From contig JARGNG010000010.1 of the NCBI GenBank assembly GCA_029213265.1, positions 62,001 to 126,000 of the forward strand: a stretch of DNA of 64,000 nt. Direction: 5' to 3'. A model generated the notes under the pieces. That model was given only the letters and a program-made list of their open reading frames with translations. It made no database searches and was not told the origin of the DNA. Each line of letters begins with the position of its first letter. Position 1 is the stretch's first letter. Below, in pieces: positions 57,933 to 64,000 of the stretch. A program made the position numbers and the translations under genes. This DNA comes from Verrucomicrobiales bacterium. GTDB lineage: Bacteria > Verrucomicrobiota > Verrucomicrobiia > Verrucomicrobiales > DEV007.

Positions 57933-59483
57933 TTACTCTTCCAAAGACGCCGCGAGCTGTTTCCGGTCGATTTTTCCGTTCATTGATTTTGGCATTTCCG
58001 GAAGAATCAGGACAAACTCCGGAACCTTTGCCGGCTCGAGGATTTCATTCAAATCACGCAGAATCTGATCCGGTTCAATCTCCCTGGAGACAGTCACGAA
58101 CAGATGAAGCGTATCGTCCTCCTCCCGCTTCAGTAGACTCGCCTCCACGACACCGTCGAGATCGCAGGCCTCATTTTCGATTTCCACCGGACTGATCCGA
58201 TTCCCGCGATGTTTGAGCCAATCGTCGCTTCGGGCAGAAAAATAGAGGAACCCGTCTTCATCAACAGATCCAGAGTCACCGGTAAACAATTCCACCGCAC
58301 TCTCCGGAGCCCGCTTGCGAAAGCGCTTCCCGGTTTCTTCCGGTGCCCGCCAATAGCCATGAGCAACATGACGGCCGCGCACGACCAATTCTCCCACTTC
58401 GCCCGGTGGAAGTCGATTCCCCTCCGCGTCGACCGCATACACTTCCGTGCCGGCAAGCGGGCGCCCAACGGAATCAGGATGCTTCAGCAGCTCCATCGGA
58501 GTCATGATCGAGACCCGTTTGCACTCGGTCAGTCCATACATTACGAAAACCTCCAACCCGGGAAGCATTGTCTGCATCTCCTCGATGTAGGAATGGGGAA
58601 GTCGTTCGCCGGTATTCGTGATGGCCCGAAGTTCGGGAAGATCAAGAGTCCTGCGACGCCCGAGAGTGATCAAGGCTGCATAGACGGAGGGAACTCCTGG
58701 CAGAACGGAAATTCCGGCGGCCTTCATGATCTGCGGAAGCCTGGGGCCGACTTGTTCCGGATCACCTATGTAGAGTTTCGCTCCCGCCTGCGCGGCGAGA
58801 AAAATTTGATAGAGTCCGTAGTCAAACGCGAGTGGAAGAAAGCAACCTATCGTATCTTCCGCCCGATACTGCAATCGGTCCTGAATCGCTCCGACGACGT
58901 AGCTGATATTGTCGTGGGAAAGGGTCACCCCGCGGGGAACGCCGGTAGAACCCGAGGTAAAGACGAGACATGCGGCATCGACGTCAAATCCCGGCCACTC
59001 ATTGTTGCAGACCGAATGCTGCAACGCATCATTCCAAAGTGTCCAGTCCTGGCCGGCCGGGTCTCCGATCAAAATTTTCGTCGGAATGGTATCGGAAGAT
59101 TCCAGATTACTCAGCGTCGAGTCATCTGCCAAAATCGCCTTCGGCTCAGCCTGATGGAGAATTTTTTGAAGCCCCTTCGGCTTCAGCTTCGCATTCAGGA
59201 CCACATAGACAGCTCCAAGCAGGGAAACGGCATAGAGCGCGATCGCAATCTCGGCCCGGTTTTGAAAATGAATCGCGACCCGGTCTCCCCGGCCGACTCC
59301 CTGAGAACCCAAATATCCTGCCAGAGAACGTACGGCCCTTTCCGTTTCCTCATAGGTCAAAACGGTACCGTGCCGGTCTTCCAGATAGACGGAATCCGGC
59401 CGCGCATGGGCAGCAGAAAACAGCAATCCCGACACACCCGTGCCCGATTGCCATTGTTGTGCGAGGGTGGGAACTCGACTCAT
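57933..59483 (-). CDS. AMP-dependent acyl-CoA synthetase/ligase
   Basis: A 516-residue ANL-family adenylating enzyme. P-loop VFTSGSTGVPRGVTLSHD, A5-like MYGLTECKRVSIM, A7 YFSARSDDWLKHRG and A10 catalytic Lys in PKSMNGKIDRKQL are present and intact. It activates a carboxylic acid with ATP and passes it to CoA or an acyl carrier. Relatives lie in polysaccharide and exosortase-linked clusters. The next two genes are an acyltransferase and a glycosyltransferase. No acyl carrier protein gene is visible nearby, so CoA is the likelier acceptor. Confidence 0.92.
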   Translation of the reverse strand: MSRVPTLAQQWQSGTGVSGLLFSAAHARPDSVYLEDRHGTVLTYEETERAVRSLAGYLGSQGVGRGDRVAIHFQNRAEIAIALYAVSLLGAVYVVLNAKLKPKGLQKILHQAEPKAILADDSTLSNLESSDTIPTKILIGDPAGQDWTLWNDALQHSVCNNEWPGFDVDAACLVFTSGSTGVPRGVTLSHDNISYVVGAIQDRLQYRAEDTIGCFLPLAFDYGLYQIFLAAQAGAKLYIGDPEQVGPRLPQIMKAAGISVLPGVPSVYAALITLGRRRTLDLPELRAITNTGERLPHSYIEEMQTMLPGLEVFVMYGLTECKRVSIMTPMELLKHPDSVGRPLAGTEVYAVDAEGNRLPPGEVGELVVRGRHVAHGYWRAPEETGKRFRKRAPESAVELFTGDSGSVDEDGFLYFSARSDDWLKHRGNRISPVEIENEACDLDGVVEASLLKREEDDTLHLFVTVSREIEPDQILRDLNEILEPAKVPEFVLILPEMPKSMNGKIDRKQLAASLEE

Positions 59484-59591
59484 TTCGATTACTGTATTTC
59501 ATAATTTCAATAAATACAATAAATAAGGCTTTCTTTTGGATATCTTGAGATGAAATCTGCTTTCCCACGGGAAGGCAGGTAGGAGGATAGG

Positions 59592-59671
59592 GCTCCTGCT
59601 CTGTCCCCTTCGCCGCCTTCCACCCAACGCGTCCATCTTCAGCCGAACGCGGACACAGACAGAGCGGGAGC
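59592..59671. repeat. Palindromic intergenic repeat, copy A
   Basis: Inverted arms GCTCCTGCTCTGTCC (59592-59606) and GACAGAGCGGGAGC (59658-59671) frame a 51-base core. A nested perfect hairpin, GACAGAG/CTCTGTC, uses 59658-59677. The element is similar in arms, core and length to copy B at 61816-61896. It lies in a 221-base gap past the pfkB-type gene. REP-like in appearance. Confidence 0.65.
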
Positions 59672-59704
59672 TCTGTCCTCCGCTGGAGGCCGGCCACAAA
59701 AGCT

Positions 59705-60610
59705 CTAGTGTCCGCTCAGAAAAGACGAAACTTCCTCTGCAGAGGCCAATGCTCCCCGCCCACCGAGGCCTTTTGCATTGAGCGCAGCCGCCGCACTCGC
59801 CATTCGGGCGCAGGATTGCCACGACTCCCCTTTCGCCTTCGAAGCGAGAAAGGCCCCGTGAAAAACATCTCCACATCCGGTCGTATCAACTACGGAGTCG
59901 ACGGGAAAAGCGGCCTGGTGAAATAACTCTCCTTCCGCGGTTCGAAACCAGCTTCCCCGCACCCCGTCGGTGATCCCGACAATTTTTGCGTTCCATTGCG
60001 ACAAAGCAGCCAGTTGATCCTCGTGATCTTCCGATCCGGAGAGCTTGACCGCGAAATCACGAGCCACGATGAGGATATCGACGAACGCGAGAAGTGCCCG
60101 GAATTTTGCATCATAACGATTCGCCCCGCCGTCAAAAGAGACGAGCCCGCCGGAGGATCGAACGACTTCGGCCGCTTTCACACAGGCCGGCCAGTGCCTA
60201 CCATTGAGATGCAGGATCCGGCAGTCTTTCAACACCTGTCCGGGAAGTTCGTCTTCTCTCAATTCCGAAAAGTCACCGCGGTGGAAAACAATGTGCCGCT
60301 CCCCGTCCCGCAAACGAACGAGAACAATGCCAAAACTGCTGGTCCTGCCCTCTTCCAGTTGCAGAAACTTCGTATCCACCCCGAAACGCTCATAGTCTTC
60401 GCGAATCAATCTCCCGCGCCAGTCGGCACCAACACGGTCAAGGACCGCTGTGGAAGCCCCGAGGCGGGAAGCCGCGCACAAGGCGGTAGGAACAGGGCCG
60501 CCACCCATCAGGGCAGAGTCTTTCACCTCAGTCACTCCCGTCCCCGACGGAAACTCTTCGATCTGCTGGATCGAATCGATCATGGACATTCCGATACCGA
60601 GAATGTCCAT
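59705..60610 (-). CDS. PfkB-family sugar kinase
   Basis: A 301-residue ribokinase-fold kinase. MGGGPVPTALCAASRLG holds the N-terminal glycine motif and DTTGCGDVFHGAFLA the anion-hole and catalytic Asp, with GCGD in place of the usual GAGD. Substrate cannot be assigned; ribokinase-, KDG-kinase- and sulfofructose-kinase-like proteins are all possible. It starts 10 bases after the alpha/beta-hydrolase stop, so they share an operon. Confidence 0.9.
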   Translation of the reverse strand: MDILGIGMSMIDSIQQIEEFPSGTGVTEVKDSALMGGGPVPTALCAASRLGASTAVLDRVGADWRGRLIREDYERFGVDTKFLQLEEGRTSSFGIVLVRLRDGERHIVFHRGDFSELREDELPGQVLKDCRILHLNGRHWPACVKAAEVVRSSGGLVSFDGGANRYDAKFRALLAFVDILIVARDFAVKLSGSEDHEDQLAALSQWNAKIVGITDGVRGSWFRTAEGELFHQAAFPVDSVVDTTGCGDVFHGAFLASKAKGESWQSCARMASAAAALNAKGLGGRGALASAEEVSSFLSGH

Positions 60611-60620
60611 GAGAAATGAA

Positions 60621-61355
60621 TCAGCTATGGTGCTCTTTCAGCCAGCCTACCACCGCCGAAGTCATCTTTTCAAGGCCATCACCACTGTAGACGTGGTCCA
60701 CACCTTCCAGGATGACGAGATCTTTCGGCTCATAGGCGGCCTGGTAGATTTCGCGACCTTCTTCGACCGGAACCACGTCGTCGGCATCACCGTGAACAAT
60801 GAGCCAGGGAACCTCCACCTTCTCGGTTTTAGCGAGAACGTTGTCGATCTTGTTCATGTCGTCGACGAAAGCCTGCGAAAGAGGGCATTCCTTGTCATCC
60901 CACATGCATCCCTTGCCGGGCTTTTGATCCCCAAACTCCGTTTCACAGAACCTTTTTGTATGGACCATGCCCGAAAGCGAAATGAGGAGTGCGATCCTCT
61001 CGTCTTTTACAGCGGAAAGAACCCCCACTGCTCCGCCCATGCTGTGACCCACGTAGCAGGTGCGGTGATATCCTTCATCGTCGGCAGCATCGATGATGGC
61101 CTTGAGGTCTTTCACTTCTTTCGAAATCGTACAGGCTTCAAAATCACCCTCGGATTCGCCATTTCCGGCAAAGGAAAATCGAAGGGAATTGATACCCGCT
61201 TCGTCGAGGGCTTCCGCCAATCCGACCGCCCAGGGACGATCCTTGTTTCCGGTAACTCCGTGGCCAATGACCACGAGGAGTGAGGTGTCTGAAGGATCAC
61301 CGTGAAACTCGTAGTCGAGCTTCTCTTTTGAGGAATTCAGAATTTCGAGGTGCAT
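60621..61355 (-). CDS. Alpha/beta hydrolase (serine esterase-like)
   Basis: A 244-residue alpha/beta hydrolase. Oxyanion region VIGHGVTGNKD, nucleophile elbow GHSMGG (Ser about 104), acid IVHGDADDVVP and His in LEGVDHVYSGD complete a catalytic triad. It has no signal peptide, so it is cytoplasmic. Natural substrate is unknown; esters or acyl groups are likely. It sits between the Dabb gene (61 bases upstream) and the PfkB kinase. Confidence 0.9.
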   Translation of the reverse strand: MHLEILNSSKEKLDYEFHGDPSDTSLLVVIGHGVTGNKDRPWAVGLAEALDEAGINSLRFSFAGNGESEGDFEACTISKEVKDLKAIIDAADDEGYHRTCYVGHSMGGAVGVLSAVKDERIALLISLSGMVHTKRFCETEFGDQKPGKGCMWDDKECPLSQAFVDDMNKIDNVLAKTEKVEVPWLIVHGDADDVVPVEEGREIYQAAYEPKDLVILEGVDHVYSGDGLEKMTSAVVGWLKEHHS

Positions 61356-61416
61356 AATGGTACGGGAATACTGTGCGGGACTGTTTGCAAAAGTCTAAGG
61401 TAAATTCGATCCGGAA

Positions 61417-61719
61417 TCAAAATTGCGTATCGTAGACCCGGACTTCTTTGAACCACTGGCTGAAGCTGTCGACGAAGACGTGATGCTCGTCATGAACCTG
61501 ATAGGCGTTGTGCTGCTCGACCGAGTCGAACTCCAACACGAGCGCGTAATCGAACGTGTTCTGCGTTACCGGACGCACCGGCGTTCCCGCAGCCTTTCCG
61601 AAGGTGCCGTTCGCGACGACATCGATTTCGAAAAGCGCGCGCAGCCCGTCTTCAAAGGATGCCTTCTGCTCCTCGCTGAGCGATTCATCCAACCAGAAGT
61701 AAACATTGTGTCTCACCAT
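61417..61719 (-). CDS. Dabb (stress-responsive A/B barrel) domain protein
   Basis: A 100-residue protein matching the Dabb domain: starts VRHNVYFWLDESLSEEQK and has the DYALVLEFDSVEQHNAYQVHDEH block typical of these dimeric barrels. Members include plant stress proteins and a few biosynthetic enzymes; most bacterial ones have no known role. It is the first gene of a probable operon with the hydrolase and PfkB kinase. Confidence 0.9.
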   Translation of the reverse strand: MVRHNVYFWLDESLSEEQKASFEDGLRALFEIDVVANGTFGKAAGTPVRPVTQNTFDYALVLEFDSVEQHNAYQVHDEHHVFVDSFSQWFKEVRVYDTQF

Positions 61720-61815
61720 AGTACGGGAGAGTAGGATAGCGTTTCCGGATAATCAAATCGAGTCTCGCCACGAGAGGCAAAATTTTTGATCATCAAGAGT
61801 GGAAAGGAGAAAAGC

Positions 61816-61896
61816 GCTCCCACTCTGTCCGCTACGGCGCGATCCAACTCATAGCGTCCAGCGTCAACCGAACGTGATTAGAGACAGCGCGGGAGC
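61816..61896. repeat. Palindromic intergenic repeat, copy B
   Basis: Arms GCTCCCACTCTGTCC (61816-61830) and GACAGCGCGGGAGC (61883-61896) frame a 52-base core sharing AGCGTCCA and CCGAACG blocks with copy A at 59592-59671, same orientation. It fills most of the gap between the Dabb gene and metX. Probably a REP-type element or the remains of a small nonautonomous mobile element. Confidence 0.65.
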
Positions 61897-61915
61897 TCCG
61901 AATGTGAGTGGCACC

Positions 61916-63079
61916 CTAGCGGCTCGCGTTCTCCAGCATTACCTGAATGTGAGGAGTGTAGAGATCCGGCTCGAGGAGAAAGGAATCGTGCCCCTTCTCG
62001 GAATGAACCGTCAGAAACAAATGCGGGACGTCCGCCTCTTTCAGCTGAGCGACCAGGGCGGCCTGCTCCTCCGGGTAAAAGCAATAGTCTTCGTCGATGC
62101 TGAACACGAGATACTGATGCCCCGCCTCTCTGGAGCGGGAGAACAGATCCGTAGGATCTACCGCACCGCCCTCAATCACCGGATTGTGACGACTCCATAG
62201 CTCACAAATCCGGAGATAGGTGTTCGCATCGAAGCGATCTGTGAATTTCTTTCCCTGATGGAGCATGTAGCTCTCCACATGATCGTGGGCCTGATACCAG
62301 GAAAACCGGTCCCCGGGCTGAACAACATCCTTATTCGCTCTCCGCTCGATCGCATTGAGGTGGACGAAAGTCTTGTGACTGATCATGCGGGCAAGGCTGA
62401 GCCCCGTCTCGGGAGCACCGGTCTTGTAGTATTCACCGGCGCAAAATTGCGGATCGTTTTCGATCGCGAGAATCTGCTCCAGTAAAATGATCCGGTTCAA
62501 GACGGTTGTTCTCGTGCCCGTCGCGATGGGGATTACCAACCGAACCCGCTCCGGATAATTCGTCGCAAAACTGACGCAACTGAGACCACCCGTGGAAGGC
62601 CCGACAACCGCAAGTAACTGATCGATCCCCAGCCTGTCGAGAAGTCTCGTCTGACTCTCAACCAGATCCCGCACGGTAATGTGAGGAAACGAAGACCCGT
62701 AGGGTTTTTCAGTCAATGGATTGACCGTTGCCGGCCCGGTCGAACCATAACATCCACCCACGTAGTTGGCACAAATGATGAAATACTTGTCCGTGTCGAG
62801 GGCCTTGCCGGGCCCGATGAAAAGGTTCCACCAGCCTTCCTCACATTCCTGCGTCCAGAAAGGGCAGCCTTCGACCGAAGGATTGTATCCAGCTGCATGC
62901 TGACTTCCGGAGAAGGCATGAAACAACAGAATGGCGTTCGAGGCGTCTCCGTTCAATTCGCCGTATGCTTCATAGGCGATCTCGACATGATCGAGAGACT
63001 CTCCGCTCAGGAAAACAAACGGATTGTCCGGGGTCGCAATCGTTTCAAAACGAGTCTCTGTCTGTCCAACCGTGTTCAT
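61916..63079 (-). CDS. metX: Homoserine O-acyltransferase (MetX family)
   Basis: A 387-residue alpha/beta-hydrolase-fold acyltransferase of methionine biosynthesis. It contains VEIAYEAYGELN, GGCYGSTGPATVNP, FPHITVRDLVESQ, FTDRFDANTYLRI and the catalytic His in EKGHDSFLLEPD. The nucleophile elbow reads GPSTGG, where MetX normally has GGSMGG; the Ser is kept. Acetyl or succinyl specificity cannot be decided. A terminator-like hairpin ends just before the start codon. The left end borders repeat copy B. Confidence 0.87.
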   Translation of the reverse strand: MNTVGQTETRFETIATPDNPFVFLSGESLDHVEIAYEAYGELNGDASNAILLFHAFSGSQHAAGYNPSVEGCPFWTQECEEGWWNLFIGPGKALDTDKYFIICANYVGGCYGSTGPATVNPLTEKPYGSSFPHITVRDLVESQTRLLDRLGIDQLLAVVGPSTGGLSCVSFATNYPERVRLVIPIATGTRTTVLNRIILLEQILAIENDPQFCAGEYYKTGAPETGLSLARMISHKTFVHLNAIERRANKDVVQPGDRFSWYQAHDHVESYMLHQGKKFTDRFDANTYLRICELWSRHNPVIEGGAVDPTDLFSRSREAGHQYLVFSIDEDYCFYPEEQAALVAQLKEADVPHLFLTVHSEKGHDSFLLEPDLYTPHIQVMLENASR

Positions 63080-63081
63080 TC

Positions 63082-63120
63082 AAAAAGGCGCACAGGCTAG
63101 CGCGGAAAGCCCGAATGTGC
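63082..63120 (-). promoter_or_regulatory. Terminator-like hairpin immediately before metX
   Basis: On the minus strand, GCACA (63120-63116) pairs with TGTGC (63094-63090), and an inner GGCT/AGCC stem stacks on it with a 4-base bulge. A run of five T (63086-63082) follows, two bases before the metX ATG at 63079. It leaves no room for a ribosome-binding site downstream of the stem. Terminator or attenuator. Confidence 0.5.
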
Positions 63121-63285
63121 CAGTGAATTGGGTGTCATACGCGAAGAGAGGGAAAATAAAGGGGGTGGGTCTGCCCGGAAGCCCTCCGAAAAACGTGGCC
63201 GCTCCAGTGCGACGCCACCACACAAAAAAGCGGGGTTTAGACTCCCGATTCGGCCACCGCCTTCTTGTGAAGGCAGCTACCTTCC

Positions 63286-64000
63286 TTACATCCGGCGCAA
63301 GGTGAGCCAGCAAAGGCAGGTGTTCGTATTGCTTCCCTTTTTCCCGATTGTCACGCTAAGTCGATCCCCGTCCGGGGTGACGACAACCTTTCTCTCAACG
63401 AACGCACCCGCAGTCGTGTCGACGTCTTGAAAGATCCATTCGCCTTCCACCCGAACATTCTGTCCTTTCTGTTCGTGCCCGGAATCTCCGATGCAGACGG
63501 TCACTTCATATTGGACCCCGGGCTGCACCGCGACCTGCCAGGTATCCTCCTCGCGCGTGAACAGGAAGGTGTCACGATAGGTCTCGGGGTAGTATGATCG
63601 CTTGCGGTGATTCGCGCTCAGGTCCCGCTTCCAGCCGAACTTCCTGCCTTCGTGCCATGGCTTTCCGCTGTCCCACTCGACACCTTTGGAAAAAGAACCG
63701 GAAAAGTTGAACCGGCGCTCCATCGATGTTTTTTCGCCGTCCCAGAGCCCGTCAGTCTCCGGTGTGAGGACGGGGGACTTCACGCCCCAGAGGATGGGAT
63801 CATTGGGAGTGAGGTAAAGCGCATCGTCGAGGTCTGCGATTCCATCGCCGTCGGTATCACCCTCCCCTTTCACGGGAAAAGGAGTCATCTCCAATCCCGC
63901 TGCCTGAATCGATTCCCACCATCGTTTGCAGAATTCACTTCGCGTAATTTCGGCATCGCTGGGAAAAGGAAGTTCCGCCGCTCCGGGAAACTGCGTTTCA
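63286..64000 (-). CDS. Secreted protein C-terminus with Ca-binding repeat and galactose-binding-like domain (partial)
   Basis: The frame is open from the right edge to TAA at 63286-63288; about 238 residues are visible and the N-terminus lies outside. After about 40 residues comes GEGDTDGDGIADLDDALYL, a thrombospondin type-3/dockerin-like calcium-binding repeat. The last 120 residues, from YYPETYRDTFLF onward with VAVQPGVQYEVTVCIGD and GAFVERKVVVTPDGDRLSVTIG, form a beta-sandwich like the galactose-binding or malectin-type domains of secreted polysaccharide-acting enzymes. The catalytic part, if any, is out of view. Between this gene and metX, 63121-63285 shows no gene. Confidence 0.72.
   Translation of the reverse strand, partial: ETQFPGAAELPFPSDAEITRSEFCKRWWESIQAAGLEMTPFPVKGEGDTDGDGIADLDDALYLTPNDPILWGVKSPVLTPETDGLWDGEKTSMERRFNFSGSFSKGVEWDSGKPWHEGRKFGWKRDLSANHRKRSYYPETYRDTFLFTREEDTWQVAVQPGVQYEVTVCIGDSGHEQKGQNVRVEGEWIFQDVDTTAGAFVERKVVVTPDGDRLSVTIGKKGSNTNTCLCWLTLRRM

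Noticed and set aside
58209-59504. A 431-codon open frame opposite the acyl-CoA ligase
   Set aside because: Shadow; the sense strand encodes an intact adenylating enzyme.
63080-63285. SAM riboswitch ahead of metX
   Set aside because: No match to the conserved cores of SAM-I or SAM-II that I know; only a simple terminator-like stem can be supported.

Overview
The window looks like a chromosomal segment of a Verrucomicrobiota member within the PVC superphylum. The evidence is combined: a formylglycine-type sulfatase, a DUF1549/DUF1553 cytochrome paired with a DUF1501 Tat protein (a planctomycete/verrucomicrobial hallmark), a full mreB-mreC-mreD-PBP2 set (argues against Planctomycetes), a ribonucleotide reductase with Chlamydia-like features, and many secreted proteins. 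Codon use is GC-rich and fairly even. I saw no tRNA, rRNA, CRISPR array, insertion sequence or prophage. The species assignment is inference.

Layout, left half. 1-2.0 kb: sulfatase (cut by the window edge) divergent from a hybrid histidine kinase. 2.1-6.4 kb: DUF1549/1553 plus DUF1501 operon. 6.5-10.7 kb (minus strand): response regulator/histidine kinase pair and, behind a terminator, an animal-type haem peroxidase, which is divergent from glgX (10.8-13 kb). 13-16 kb: a tight minus-strand operon of an unknown anchored protein, a prepilin-like protein and a two-gene ABC-2 exporter. 16-18.6 kb: murJ and a leucine-rich-repeat lipoprotein. 18.8-23.4 kb: a 1555-residue secreted multidomain cytochrome. 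23.5-28.5 kb: frameshifted M15 peptidase, HAD phosphatase, DNA-alkylation-repair-like HEAT protein, DUF1015, bifunctional nuclease family, gamma carbonic anhydrase family. 28.7 kb: HU.

Layout, right half. 29.6-36.2 kb: mreB-mreC-mreD-PBP2 followed by RNase E/G. 36.3-43 kb: SH3-like secreted protein, Fe/Mn superoxide dismutase, nrdB, nrdA. 43-49.3 kb: PrsW-like protease, membrane protein, carB, small cysteine-rich secreted protein, flavin reductase family. 49.5-59.5 kb: dynamin-like GTPase, then a cell-surface glycoconjugate region (gmhA, heptose-kinase-type gene, NusG paralogue, MsbA-type exporter, glycosyltransferase, acyltransferase, acyl-CoA ligase). 59.6-64 kb: PfkB kinase, alpha/beta hydrolase, Dabb protein, metX, and the C-terminus of a secreted protein, with two copies of an approximately 80-bp palindromic element between genes.

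The strongest biological signal is nrdB. The position of the usual radical tyrosine is Leu135 and the first metal ligand is Glu97 instead of Asp. This is the residue pattern of class Ic (Mn/Fe, tyrosyl-radical-free) R2 proteins, and it is paired with a large subunit carrying three N-terminal ATP-cone-like regions. Other points worth checking are the frameshift in the M15 peptidase, the 80-bp palindromic repeats, a galactose-binding-like domain inserted inside a cytochrome domain, and a terminator-like hairpin abutting the metX start codon.
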